Source: Rhizobium aethiopicum
Lineage (GTDB): Bacteria > Pseudomonadota > Alphaproteobacteria > Rhizobiales > Rhizobiaceae
Direction: 5' to 3'
DNA length: 64,000 nt
NCBI RefSeq assembly: GCF_900094625.1
Contig: NZ_FMAJ01000002.1
Span: 124,001 to 188,000, forward strand
Numbering within the stretch: position 1 is the stretch's first letter; the number at the start of each line of letters is the position of its first letter. Made by a program: the position numbers and the translations under genes. Below the pieces are notes generated by a model, which was not told where the DNA came from, did not search any database, and saw only the letters and a list, made by a program, of their open reading frames with translations. Below are positions 27,136-36,378 of this stretch, piece after piece.

Positions 27136-27708
27136 ATGCTCCCGAACGCCCAGGGCGTGTTCGAGACCCATCAATCTGTCCATCCGGTTTCTGTCATCAT
27201 GTACAAGCACGATCTCGTCTATTTCACCGAAGACGCGTCTCATGACGCCGCCATTGAACACATTAACGAAGAAGCCTTCGGTCCGGGCCGGTTCACGCGT
27301 GCCGCCGCGCGCATCCGCGAGCAGGGGCCGCATGATCCTTCCCTTTCCTTCATCTGCGCCGATGATGGCGAGACGATCGCCTCCGTGCGCATGACGCCGG
27401 TGCTGGCAGGCACGGTGAAGGGGCATCTTCTCGGCCCGCTTGCAGTCCGACCCTCGCACAAAAATATAGGCATCGGTCGGGAACTGGTTCGGATCGCGGT
27501 GGAAGCTGCACGGCGCAAGGGTTCGGAAGCAGTCATCCTCGTCGGCGATCCACCCTATTACGGCCCGCTGGGTTTCGAGAAAGTGGCCTATAACGCGCTT
27601 GCCTTTCCCGGCCCCGTCGATCCCGGCCGGGTACTCGTCGTTCCGATTGCCGAGGGCGTGCACGAGCGGCTGAAGGGCATCATTGCTTGGCGTGATAAGT
27701 CTTTTTAG
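27136..27708 (+). CDS. GNAT family N-acetyltransferase
   Basis: A 190-residue protein of the YhbS-like acetyltransferase type. The acetyl-CoA motif A is GPLAVRPSHKNIGIGRELVRI, followed by VILVGDPPYYGPLGFEKV. The ATG at 27136 is chosen because codons from there look coding; an ATG at 27199 (MYKHDLVYF) is an alternative. Substrate unknown. Its last 29 bases overlap the 3' end of the convergent acetyltransferase gene at 27680. Confidence 0.83.
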   Translation: MLPNAQGVFETHQSVHPVSVIMYKHDLVYFTEDASHDAAIEHINEEAFGPGRFTRAAARIREQGPHDPSLSFICADDGETIASVRMTPVLAGTVKGHLLGPLAVRPSHKNIGIGRELVRIAVEAARRKGSEAVILVGDPPYYGPLGFEKVAYNALAFPGPVDPGRVLVVPIAEGVHERLKGIIAWRDKSF

Positions 27709-28072
27709 AGGCTTTTCCGAAGGAAACTGCGCGTTGGCCTTGCGGGAAATCCTCGAGTTCACCGAAGACTTCATAGCCCTGCCGCATATAGGCGTGGAGA
27801 GCCTGCGGGTTGAACGGATCGATCCAGGCGCCGCGGCACCCCCGAGCTTTCGCCTCTTCTTCCGCCTTTGCGAGTATTCTGCCAGCAAGAACGGTGCCGC
27901 GCAGCGTATCGGGGATATGGAGCATCTGGGTGAAGAGCCAGCCCCAGGCGGTATAGCCCGAAAGGCCGCCGGTCACCTTGCCGTCTGTATCGCGGATGAG
28001 GATGGCGAGCGGACGGCGATCTGAAGGGCCAACATCGCTATCGTTGAAAGCCGAGAGCGCGTCGGTGATCAC
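27680..28072 (-). CDS. GNAT family N-acetyltransferase with possible 5' frameshift
   Basis: A 130-residue protein from a GTG preceded by GAGGAA. Domain features are LAILIRDTDGKVTGGLSGYTAWGWLF, motif A LAGRILAKAEEEAKARGC and FNPQALHAYMRQGYEVFGELEDFP. An ATG at 28121, five bases past the upstream stop, opens a different frame; removing one G from the G5 tract at 28085-28089 would join it to this frame as MPDVELTAFAIPEELAVITD. The gene may thus carry a one-base insertion, or use the internal GTG. It is the last gene of the moxR cluster by position. Confidence 0.78.
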   Translation of the reverse strand: MITDALSAFNDSDVGPSDRRPLAILIRDTDGKVTGGLSGYTAWGWLFTQMLHIPDTLRGTVLAGRILAKAEEEAKARGCRGAWIDPFNPQALHAYMRQGYEVFGELEDFPQGQRAVSFGKASKKTYHAKQ

Positions 28073-28123
28073 CGCGAGTTCCTCGGGGGATGGCGAAGGC
28101 GGTGAGTTCGACGTCCGGCATAA

Positions 28124-30193
28124 CTACCGGCCCTCGCGCCACCACATGGCGCCGAAGGCGAAGAGCAGGATGCCGACGCCGGCGAAGCCGGCAAAGAGCG
28201 GCAGAGTGTTGATGCCCTTCAGGACGGTCTCATTGGTCATGCGGATCATCATGCGATCCTGGTCGGAGACGCGGACTTGGCCCCGCACCGGCAGGATCGG
28301 CGGGACGCTGACCGCGCCACTTTCACTGACGACGCGGGTAACGAGGCCCTTGCTTCTATCGGTAACCGGCCTCAGCACATCCGTCGTCGAGATCATCGCC
28401 TTGAATTCCGGCGCATCGACGGCACCGATGTGAACGAGCGTCGAAAGCGGGCCGTTGCGGATTTCGAAGAGGCCGATCTCGTCCATCCGCTTCTCCGCCT
28501 TGTAGAGCCCGGGCTCAGTCTGGGTGAGCGGCAGGGTTTCGGTCTTGCCGGAGGGATAGCGCACCGTGGCGTTGCCTGGATTGTCGCCAATCGTCTGGCG
28601 GGTAACTTCAAGAGTGCGGCCGGAGGCGCGCGCAGTCAGGGCTTCTTCCTCCAGCGCCGGTTCCTTCATCAGCCAATGGGCGACGCGGCGATAGAGCGAG
28701 ACATTGGGGCCGCCGCCTTCGAAGCCGCGCGCCCAGAGCCAGCCCTGATCGGAGAGCAGCATGGCGACGCGGCCTTGGCCGGAGCGGTTCAGCACCAGAA
28801 GCGGGTGGTTGTCGGCACCGAGCATGATCGTCTCGCCTTCAGGCTTCTCGACGTCGACGCTGCGGAACCAGCGGCCCCAATGCGGCGGATCCTCGCCCGA
28901 ACCGTCCAGGCCACGCGTGACGGGGTGTTTGCGACCTTCCTCGGAAAGGCGGGGATAGAAGGCTTTCTCGATCATCTGGCCGGTCGGCATTGCCGGCAGC
29001 ACCGCGGAAAGCGGCGTCACCGCGATGGAATCGGGGCCGGCATGTTCGGGACCGGCGGCGACCAGCAGCGCGCCACCGTTTTCGACATATTGCGCGATGT
29101 TGTCGTAATAGAGCAGCGGCAGCACACCACGATGCTGGTAGCGATCGAAGATGATCAGGTCGAAATCCTTGATCTTGTCGACGAAGAGCTCGCGCGTTGG
29201 GAAGGCGATCAGGGAGAGCTCGTTGATCGGCGTGCCGTCCTGCTTCTCCGGCGGGCGCAGAATGGTGAAGTGGACGAGATCGACAGAGGCGTCGGATTTC
29301 AACAGGTTGCGCCAGGCGCGCTCGCCGGCATGCGGCTCGCCGGACACGAGCAGGACGCGCAGATTCTGCCGGATGCCGTCGATGACGTGGACGGCCCGGT
29401 TGTTGGCGGCGGTGACTTCGCCCGGAAGCTCCGCGACGGAAAATTCGAGGACGTTGCTGCCGCCGCCCGGCACCTTGAAGGAGAAAGGTGTGTCCTGGCC
29501 GGGTGTCGCCCGCAGGGTGGCAATCTCGTTGCCGTTCAGCTTCACTGTGACATCGGCGGTGCCGCCGGGGCTCGGGCCGTCATCGAAGACGCGCAGAATG
29601 ACCTGCTGCTCCTCGTTGACAATGCCGAAACGCGGGCCCTTGATGACTTCGATGCGGCGATCGAATTCGTTTGCCTTGCCGGTCACGAGGCCGTGGATCG
29701 GCGCGTCGAAAGCGAGTGCTTGATTGGCGGCAGGAACGTCATGGATTTCCCCGTCAGTCAACATGATGGCGCCGCCGACGCGGGCAGGCGGGACATCGGC
29801 GATGTTCGCCGACAACGCGTCGAACAGACGGGTGGCAGGCACGTCGGAGTTGACGTCGCCTTCGACATCGACGAAGCGGGGTTCTATCTGGGGAAAGCGG
29901 GCAAGCTGTCCCTTCAAGGCCGCAAGCGCCTCGTCGGTCATCGCTATGCGGTCGGGCGTCTGCTGGCTCTGGCTGCGGTCGACGATGACGGGGACGATCG
30001 TCGACAGTTGATCGCGGTCTTCCTGCAGCAGCACGGGATTGGCAAGAGCGGTCAGCAGCGCCGCCGCTGCCAGCGTTCTGATCCAGGCGCCGCGGATACC
30101 GCGCCAGATCGCAAAAGCGGCGATGAGGGCGCTGACGGCGGCAAGTGCGGCCAGAATCGGCCAGGGCAGGAAGGGCGAAAAATCGAAGGTCAT
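28124..30193 (-). CDS. Large membrane protein of the MoxR/DUF58 cluster
   Basis: A 689-residue protein. Two or three N-terminal membrane segments (about 8-60) are followed by a periplasmic region and a last span at about 665-683 (AGFAGVGILLFAFGAMWW). VPVIVDRSQSQQ resembles a degraded von Willebrand A metal-site start, and ALLVAAGPEHAG with its surroundings resembles the glutamine-amidotransferase-like fold found in such proteins. It starts one base after the stop of the DUF4159 gene. Probably part of an envelope complex served by the MoxR ATPase; activity unknown. Confidence 0.8.
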   Translation of the reverse strand: MTFDFSPFLPWPILAALAAVSALIAAFAIWRGIRGAWIRTLAAAALLTALANPVLLQEDRDQLSTIVPVIVDRSQSQQTPDRIAMTDEALAALKGQLARFPQIEPRFVDVEGDVNSDVPATRLFDALSANIADVPPARVGGAIMLTDGEIHDVPAANQALAFDAPIHGLVTGKANEFDRRIEVIKGPRFGIVNEEQQVILRVFDDGPSPGGTADVTVKLNGNEIATLRATPGQDTPFSFKVPGGGSNVLEFSVAELPGEVTAANNRAVHVIDGIRQNLRVLLVSGEPHAGERAWRNLLKSDASVDLVHFTILRPPEKQDGTPINELSLIAFPTRELFVDKIKDFDLIIFDRYQHRGVLPLLYYDNIAQYVENGGALLVAAGPEHAGPDSIAVTPLSAVLPAMPTGQMIEKAFYPRLSEEGRKHPVTRGLDGSGEDPPHWGRWFRSVDVEKPEGETIMLGADNHPLLVLNRSGQGRVAMLLSDQGWLWARGFEGGGPNVSLYRRVAHWLMKEPALEEEALTARASGRTLEVTRQTIGDNPGNATVRYPSGKTETLPLTQTEPGLYKAEKRMDEIGLFEIRNGPLSTLVHIGAVDAPEFKAMISTTDVLRPVTDRSKGLVTRVVSESGAVSVPPILPVRGQVRVSDQDRMMIRMTNETVLKGINTLPLFAGFAGVGILLFAFGAMWWREGR

Positions 30194-30194
30194 C

Positions 30195-33008
30195 TCATTG
30201 CCCTAACCGTTCGAGCAGGTCGGGAACATGAACCTGGTCGGTCTTGTAGTTGCCGGTCAGCATGTACATCATGATGTTGACGCCGGCGCGGTAGGCATAT
30301 TCACGTTGCGCTTCATCGGATGGAACGGTCGGCAGCATCGGCACCCCGTTGTCATCGACTGCCCAGGCGCCGGCGAAATCATTTCCGGTGATGAGGATCG
30401 GCGAAACGCCGTCGGCCGTTGCTGCCGATTTTTCGCTTGGCTCGCGACCGCCCTGCCGGGCCTCGATCCAGAGGGCACTGCCGGCATAGCGACCGGGAAA
30501 GCTCGACAGGAGATAGAAGGATTTCGTCAGCACGTGATCTGATGGCACCGGCTCGAGCGGCGGAATGTCGAGATTGGCCAGGATTGCCTGCAGCCTCTCG
30601 CCGTTGGCACTGACATTCCCGCCATTGTCCAGGGCGCTGATCTGGTCACGCGTGTCGAAAAGCACCGTGCCGCCATTGCGCATATAGGCGTCGATGCGGC
30701 TGATCGCCGCCGACGACGGCATCGGCGCCGTTGCCGACACCGGCCAATAGATGATCGGATAGAAGGAGAGCTCGTCCTTGGTAAGATCGAGACCCACGGG
30801 CGGCGCCGGTTCTAACGTGGTGCGGAAGGTCAGGAACTGGGTCAGACCTTCAAGGCCGCGATCCGATATATTGTCGACTTCCTGCTCGCCCGTGACGACG
30901 TAGGCAAGATGCGTGTTATCAAGTCGCTGCAGGATGAGATCATCGCCAGGCCGGGAGTCGTCGGCATGAAGCGTGCCGGGCTGTGCGAGAAGGCCTGCCG
31001 CAACGGCGATCGCGATCATCGCCGCCGTGCGACCAGCCGGGCGCAACCTCGAGAAGGCGCCGTTCATGAAAAGCACGATCAGGCTATCGGCCAGCAGCAG
31101 CAGAAAGGCCGCGAGAAAAAGCGCAGGTTTTGCCGACCAGCTTTCGCCGCCGATCAGGCCTTCACGCACTGCATTTATCCCCGTCGCGTCGAGCGGCTTC
31201 AATTCGGCATTCTCCGGCAGCACGTTCAAGGAGGTGAAACCATCCTCGGAGCCGTAGAGCCCCGGCGGGTTGTCGAAATTCGCCGTCGGCTCGACTCCGG
31301 CTTTCGGAATGAGCGGCCGCGCCGAACCCGTCTCGGAGACGAGCGTGCCCTTGGCCGTCAGCATGCGGAAGGGCGGCAGGGTTTCGGAGACACGTGCATT
31401 GCCGCGCGTTTCCGAAGTCACGCCGCCCGAGCGTGATATCTGCAGAAGGTGGCGCAGCATATCGACGAAAGTGCCCGAAATCGGCAGATCGGACCAGGTC
31501 GCTTCCGCGGTAACATGGAAGAGGACGATCTGGCCGGATGCGAGCTGTTTCATCGTGACCAGCGGCGTGCCGTCGGCGAGGCTTGCCCAGGTGCGTTCGG
31601 CAAGGTCGGGTGTCGGCTCGGCGAGCACCTGCCGTTTGATGACGACATCAGCGGGTCGCGGTATGCCCGCGAATGGCCCGGTGCTCGGAAATTCGGCAAG
31701 CGACTGTGGCTCGCTCCAGGACAGGGTGCCGCCCAGCGCCCGTTCTCCCTGGCGCAGGATGACCGGAATGAGCGGATCGTCGGCAGGGGCCGCCGCCATG
31801 CGCGGACCGGCGAAACGCAGGAGCATGCCGCCGTTCGATATCCAGCGCGTCAGAGGTTCGTAGGTCTCCTCCGGCAGGCGGCCGATATCGGCCATGATGA
31901 TGATCGAAGGGTTGCTGACGAGAAGTTTCGGTATCGCGACGGCCAGATCTGAATCTGTAGGCTGGATGAGATCAGCATAGGGCTGCAGCGCCCGCTGGAT
32001 GTAGTAGAGCGGCGAGAGCAGCGGTTGGAATTCATCGGCTCCGGTACCTGACAGCAGGACGACGCGTCGGCGCTTGAATGCGTCGTCGAGCAGGTGGACC
32101 GCGCCGGCCGTCGCGCCGCTGTCGACGCTGATGCGGGCGAAATCGTTACGCATCTCGAAGGGAGCGGTGATCGAACTCGTGGCGACGCTCTGGCCGGGGC
32201 GGAAATCTGCCCTGCCGTTGGCGATCGAGCGGCCCTGGGCATCGACCGCGTTCAACGCCACGGATGCGGGGCGCGAACTGTCGAGCCGCGTGACCTTGAC
32301 TGTCATGGCGTCGGCCGCATTGTTGGCCCCGGTGACGGCAACTGTTCTCGTGGCATCGCCTGCGATCAGGCGCAGATCGGCGGGCTGGAGCTCGGCAAGC
32401 CTGCGCACCGTCGGGTCATCGGTCGTGGCGGCGGCACCATCGGTGAGGAAGGCGAGAGTGCCGGGCTTGACGCCGTTCAGAGCCGCGCGCAGCGCCTGAA
32501 AAGCGCGCTCGCGGTCCGGGACCAGCGGCCGCGGTTCCGCCGCGCGCAACTTGTCACGGGCGCTCGCTGCCGTGCCCGGCACGGCGTCGTTTGTGGGATC
32601 GGCGGTGAAAGTGATCGACACGGGCATACCTGCGGATTCCGCATCGTCTACCAGCGCGTCGGCGGTCTGGATGCGACGCTCCCAATCGGGCGCCGCCGCC
32701 CAGCTGTTGTCGACGAAGAGCACGAGCGGGCCGCCCGATGCGAGCGAATTGGTGCGCGGATTGAAGACGGGATCAGCGATCGCAAGGATGATCACGGCGG
32801 CGAGCAGCATGCGCAGCAGCGTCAACCACCAGGGGCTTTGCGCCGGCGTTTCCTCGCGCTTCAGCACCGACGCAAGGATCTTCAGCGGCGGAAAGACCTC
32901 CGTTTTCGGACGCGGTGGCGTCAGCCGCAACAGCCACCAGATGACCGGCAAGGCTATGAGAGCGCCGAGAATGGCGGGATAGGCGAAAGCGAAGGGAAGG
33001 GCGTTCAC
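30195..33008 (-). CDS. DUF4159 protein with BatA-like N-terminus
   Basis: A 937-residue membrane protein. The N-terminus (about 1-80) is BatA-like: two spans around FAYPAILGALIALPVIWWLL, then RPKTEVFPPLKIL and WWLTLLRMLLAAVIILAIADPV. VLFVDNSWAA sits where a VWA domain begins, but the full MIDAS D-x-S-x-S is not present. A further span lies near residue 640. The C-terminal part (about 700-937) is DUF4159-like (DELSFYPIIYWPVSA, RNGGTVLFDTRD, HVLTKSFYLLSSFPGRY). The ATG overlaps the DUF58 stop by 4 bases. Confidence 0.87.
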   Translation of the reverse strand: MNALPFAFAYPAILGALIALPVIWWLLRLTPPRPKTEVFPPLKILASVLKREETPAQSPWWLTLLRMLLAAVIILAIADPVFNPRTNSLASGGPLVLFVDNSWAAAPDWERRIQTADALVDDAESAGMPVSITFTADPTNDAVPGTAASARDKLRAAEPRPLVPDRERAFQALRAALNGVKPGTLAFLTDGAAATTDDPTVRRLAELQPADLRLIAGDATRTVAVTGANNAADAMTVKVTRLDSSRPASVALNAVDAQGRSIANGRADFRPGQSVATSSITAPFEMRNDFARISVDSGATAGAVHLLDDAFKRRRVVLLSGTGADEFQPLLSPLYYIQRALQPYADLIQPTDSDLAVAIPKLLVSNPSIIIMADIGRLPEETYEPLTRWISNGGMLLRFAGPRMAAAPADDPLIPVILRQGERALGGTLSWSEPQSLAEFPSTGPFAGIPRPADVVIKRQVLAEPTPDLAERTWASLADGTPLVTMKQLASGQIVLFHVTAEATWSDLPISGTFVDMLRHLLQISRSGGVTSETRGNARVSETLPPFRMLTAKGTLVSETGSARPLIPKAGVEPTANFDNPPGLYGSEDGFTSLNVLPENAELKPLDATGINAVREGLIGGESWSAKPALFLAAFLLLLADSLIVLFMNGAFSRLRPAGRTAAMIAIAVAAGLLAQPGTLHADDSRPGDDLILQRLDNTHLAYVVTGEQEVDNISDRGLEGLTQFLTFRTTLEPAPPVGLDLTKDELSFYPIIYWPVSATAPMPSSAAISRIDAYMRNGGTVLFDTRDQISALDNGGNVSANGERLQAILANLDIPPLEPVPSDHVLTKSFYLLSSFPGRYAGSALWIEARQGGREPSEKSAATADGVSPILITGNDFAGAWAVDDNGVPMLPTVPSDEAQREYAYRAGVNIMMYMLTGNYKTDQVHVPDLLERLGQ

Positions 33009-33925
33009 AGCTGCCCTCCATGTGTTGCCTTGGCCGGCATGCCGGAGAGATACATATGCACCGCGACCAGCGCTTCGGAGGCAAGATGATCGGTGCGGTG
33101 GGTCGTGAAGGTCCAGCCGAGGTGGCGTAGCGACTGGCCGAGGCTCTCCCTTCGGGCGAGGTAGGCGTTGCGATAGGCCTCGCGGATGTGTTCGGCGCGG
33201 CCGGAGATGAGCTTGGTCCCCGTCTCCGGATCGGCGAATTCGGTGCGGCCGCTATAGGGAAATATCTCTTCGGCCGGGTCTGATATCTCGACGACGTGGC
33301 CGTGCAGGCCGCGGCGGGCAAGCGGGCCGAGCCGCTCCATGATTGCAGGCGCGTCGTCGAGGAAGTCGCCGATGAGCACGAGATCGCTCCAGCCGCGGAT
33401 CATCCCAGTTTCCGGCAGACCGCCCGCCAGCGGCGCGTGCACGAGTGCGGCTGCGAGGCGTTCGGCGGCATTGCGGGTGGAGGCAGGCTCCATGATGCCA
33501 GGGCAGCCGATGCGCTCGCCGGAGCGGGCGAGGATTTCGGCAAGCGCCAGCATGACGACCAGCGCCCGGCTTTCCTTGGAGACGGTGCCATAGCTCGATT
33601 TGTACATCATCGAGGGCGACATGTCGCACCATAGCCAGATGGTGTGCGCCGCCTCCCATTCGCGCTCGCGCACATAGGTATGGTCGTCGCGGGCGGAGCG
33701 GCGCCAATCGATGCGCGACAGGCTCTCGCCCTCGGCATAGGGCCGGAACTGCCAGAAATTCTCGCCGATGCCGCGCTTGCGGCGGCCATGCCAGCCGGCG
33801 ATCACAGTGTTGGCGATGCGCTTGGCTTCCACCAGGCAGTCCGGCATCAGGGCCGCCCGCTGCCTGGCGCGGGAAAGGGCATCGCTGCCTGACGTCGGAT
33901 TGACGATCTGTCCGATAGATGCCAC
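33005..33925 (-). CDS. DUF58 protein
   Basis: A 306-residue soluble protein. GRRKRGIGENFWQFRPYAEGESLSRIDWRRSAR is the diagnostic DUF58 block, and LWCDMSPSM is a VWA-like D-x-S-x-S metal site. DUF58 proteins are routinely encoded next to MoxR ATPases and are thought to act as adaptors. It follows the moxR stop by 13 bases and overlaps the next gene by ATGA, so the four genes form one tight operon. Confidence 0.92.
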   Translation of the reverse strand: MASIGQIVNPTSGSDALSRARQRAALMPDCLVEAKRIANTVIAGWHGRRKRGIGENFWQFRPYAEGESLSRIDWRRSARDDHTYVREREWEAAHTIWLWCDMSPSMMYKSSYGTVSKESRALVVMLALAEILARSGERIGCPGIMEPASTRNAAERLAAALVHAPLAGGLPETGMIRGWSDLVLIGDFLDDAPAIMERLGPLARRGLHGHVVEISDPAEEIFPYSGRTEFADPETGTKLISGRAEHIREAYRNAYLARRESLGQSLRHLGWTFTTHRTDHLASEALVAVHMYLSGMPAKATHGGQL

Positions 33926-33938
33926 GCGTCCGGCTTCC

Positions 33939-34949
33939 TTATCCCTTTGCCTGCCTGACCAGCCCGGCGATGACGTCGCGCACCGACATGCCTTCGGCGC
34001 GGGCGGCGAAAGTCAGCGCCATGCGGTGCTGGAGAATGGGTTCGGCGAGCGCGAAGACATCGTCGAGGGACGGGGCGAGACGGCCTTCATAGAGCGCGCG
34101 GGCGCGCGCGCAGAGCATCATTGCCTGGCCAGCACGCGGGCCTGGACCCCAGGCGACGTTCTTGTCGGTCGAGGCATTGCCCTGGCCGGGACGGGCGGAG
34201 CGCACCAGTGAAAGGATGGCGTCGACCACCGTCTCGCTCACCGGCATCTGGCGGACCAGGGCCTGGATCTCGATCAGCCGCTGCGCATCGATGACGGCTT
34301 CCGGTCGGGTTTCGCTGAGGCCTGTCGTCTCAAGAAGGATCTGGCGCTCGGCCGCGAGCTCGGGATAGTTGACGTCGACCTGCAGAAGAAAACGGTCCAG
34401 CTGAGCTTCGGGGAGGGGATAGGTGCCTTCCTGCTCCAGCGGGTTCTGGGTGGCGAGCACATGGAAGGGGGCCGGCAGGTCATAGCGCTGGCCTGCGATG
34501 GTAATGTGATATTCCTGCATTGCTTGCAGAAGCGCCGATTGCGTGCGCGGCGAGGCGCGGTTGATCTCGTCGGCCATCAGGAGCTGGGCGAAGACCGGGC
34601 CTTTGACGAAACGGAAGGAACGGCGGCCGCTGTCGTCTTGATCCATCACCTCGGAGCCCAGAATATCGGAAGGCATCAGGTCTGGCGTGAACTGGATGCG
34701 GTTGGCGGCAAGGCCGAGCACTTCGCCGAGCGTCGTCACCAGCCTGGTCTTGGCAAGGCCGGGGACGCCGACGAGCAGGGCATGGCCGCCGGAGAGCACG
34801 GCGAGAATGGTGTTCTCGACGACGCTTTCCTGACCGAAGATCACCTTCGAGACTTCTCCGCGGATGGCGGCGATATCGGAGAGCGCCTTCTCGGCGGCGG
34901 CGACGATCGCCTTTTCATCGAGGCTGGCTTCGGTCTTCATCATACCCAT
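33939..34949 (-). CDS. MoxR-family AAA+ ATPase
   Basis: A 336-residue ATPase. Walker A is in LLVGVPGLAKTRLV, Walker B in LLMADEINRASPRTQSALLQAM, and the sensor region in HVLATQNPLEQEGTYPLPEAQLDRF. MoxR ATPases act as chaperones or regulators for VWA-domain partner complexes; the partners here are the DUF58 and two large membrane proteins downstream. The ATG at 34949 has GGAG six bases upstream; nearby TTG 34961 and ATG 34955 are less well spaced. Confidence 0.93.
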   Translation of the reverse strand: MGMMKTEASLDEKAIVAAAEKALSDIAAIRGEVSKVIFGQESVVENTILAVLSGGHALLVGVPGLAKTRLVTTLGEVLGLAANRIQFTPDLMPSDILGSEVMDQDDSGRRSFRFVKGPVFAQLLMADEINRASPRTQSALLQAMQEYHITIAGQRYDLPAPFHVLATQNPLEQEGTYPLPEAQLDRFLLQVDVNYPELAAERQILLETTGLSETRPEAVIDAQRLIEIQALVRQMPVSETVVDAILSLVRSARPGQGNASTDKNVAWGPGPRAGQAMMLCARARALYEGRLAPSLDDVFALAEPILQHRMALTFAARAEGMSVRDVIAGLVRQAKG

Positions 34950-35107
34950 GGGCATCTCCAACGGCTGAAATCATTCGGCAGCGAATCGGCGGACTTATAC
35001 ATCTGCCTCATACTCGATAGAGTTATGGAGATGCGACGGGCTGACAAGTTCGCTTCAAATGACTATCTCGTGACTTCACTTCGTTAAGGACAAACCGGGA
35101 CGGAAGA

Positions 35108-35731
35108 ATGGCAGCCGAGGAAATCAGCGGAAAGGCGGATGCGGCGGGGCTTGCGGCGCTGATTTCCCGCGCGTCTGCCGAAAATAGCGGTAAAAAACGT
35201 GGCCTTCCGCCGGTCGAGCGATGGAATCCGCCTTTCTGCGGCGATATCGACATGGAGATCAGGGCTGACGGCACCTGGTTCTACATGGGTACGCCGATCG
35301 GCCGGCCGGCGCTGGTGCGGCTGTTTTCGACGGTGTTGCGCAAGGACGAGGATGAAAAGACCTATCTCGTAACTCCTGTGGAAAAGGTCGGGATCAGGGT
35401 CACCGACGCCCCTTTCATCGCCGTGGAAATGAGCGTGACGGAACGGGAGGGTCGTCAGGTGCTGACATTCCGCACCAATGTCGGCGATGTCGTGGAGGCG
35501 GGAGGAGAGCATCGGCTGCGCTTTGCCATTGCCGGCGGCAATGCTGAACTGAAACCCTATCTGCATGTGCGCGGGCGGCTGGAGGCGCTGGTGTCACGCG
35601 CGGTGATGTATGAACTGGCGGCACTCGGCGAGACGCTCGAGGTGGAGGGGCGGGCGATGTTCGCGGTCCGCTCCGCCGGCGAGGTCTTTCCCGTCATGCC
35701 GGCCGACGAACTGGATGTGCTTTCCCGATGA
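35108..35731 (+). CDS. DUF1285 protein
   Basis: A 207-residue soluble protein matching DUF1285: PPVERWNPPFCGDIDMEIRADGTWFYMGTPIGRPALVRLFSTVLRKD and YLVTPVEKVGIRVTDAPF are characteristic. Function unknown. GGAAGA precedes the ATG. The end overlaps the start of the CoA-pyrophosphatase-like Nudix gene by 4 bases (ATGA), so it heads a three-gene operon divergent from moxR. Confidence 0.9.
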   Translation: MAAEEISGKADAAGLAALISRASAENSGKKRGLPPVERWNPPFCGDIDMEIRADGTWFYMGTPIGRPALVRLFSTVLRKDEDEKTYLVTPVEKVGIRVTDAPFIAVEMSVTEREGRQVLTFRTNVGDVVEAGGEHRLRFAIAGGNAELKPYLHVRGRLEALVSRAVMYELAALGETLEVEGRAMFAVRSAGEVFPVMPADELDVLSR

Positions 35732-36378
35732 ACGATGCGATCACCCAACGTTATCCGCTGTTTTCAGCAGCTGAATTCCGCCGCCGCGCGCTCAACCAGA
35801 ATGGCGGGCCGATCGACCACGCCTGGCGCGATCATGGCGACCATGTCCTCAATCCGGATATTGTGGCTGAAGTGGCGACCTTCAAGCTGCGAGATGCAGC
35901 CGTACTCGTGCCCGTCGTCGACGACGGCGAGGAAGCGCGCGTGATCTTTACCAAGCGGACGGCGACGCTGCGCAAACATTCAGGCCAGATCGCCTTTCCC
36001 GGCGGTTCGATCGATCCGGCCGATATCTCGCCCGAAATGGCGGCGATCCGCGAGACAGAGGAGGAAATCGGCCTGCCCGGCTCCTTCGTCGAAACGGTCG
36101 GCAGGCTGCCGAATTATCTCGCCTCGACCGGTTTTCGCATCACGCCCGTGCTCGGCGTCGTCAAGCGGGGTTTTGCGCTGACGCTGAACCCCACCGAGGT
36201 GGACGATGTATTCGAGGTGCCGCTTTCTTTCCTGATGAACCCGGCCAATCACAGCCGCGACAGGCGCGTCATAGACGGCATAGACCGGCATTTCTACCGC
36301 ATGCCCTATCAAACCAGGATGATCTGGGGCATCACCGCCGGCATCGTCCGCACGCTCTACGAAAGGCTTTATGCATGA
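35728..36378 (+). CDS. Nudix hydrolase, CoA pyrophosphatase type
   Basis: A 216-residue Nudix protein of the coenzyme A diphosphatase group (NudL/NUDT7-like). Diagnostic features are FTKRTATLRKHSGQIAFPGG with the CoA-group block before the box, and the Nudix box ending AAIRETEEEIGL. The family cleaves CoA to phosphopantetheine and 3',5'-ADP. It is coupled by 4-base overlaps to the genes on both sides. Confidence 0.9.
   Translation: MNDAITQRYPLFSAAEFRRRALNQNGGPIDHAWRDHGDHVLNPDIVAEVATFKLRDAAVLVPVVDDGEEARVIFTKRTATLRKHSGQIAFPGGSIDPADISPEMAAIRETEEEIGLPGSFVETVGRLPNYLASTGFRITPVLGVVKRGFALTLNPTEVDDVFEVPLSFLMNPANHSRDRRVIDGIDRHFYRMPYQTRMIWGITAGIVRTLYERLYA

Noticed and set aside
28277..30274. Long plus-strand frame opposite the 689-residue membrane protein
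   Set aside because: The minus-strand gene fits a tight operon and has membrane segments; the plus-strand frame has no start signal or motif.
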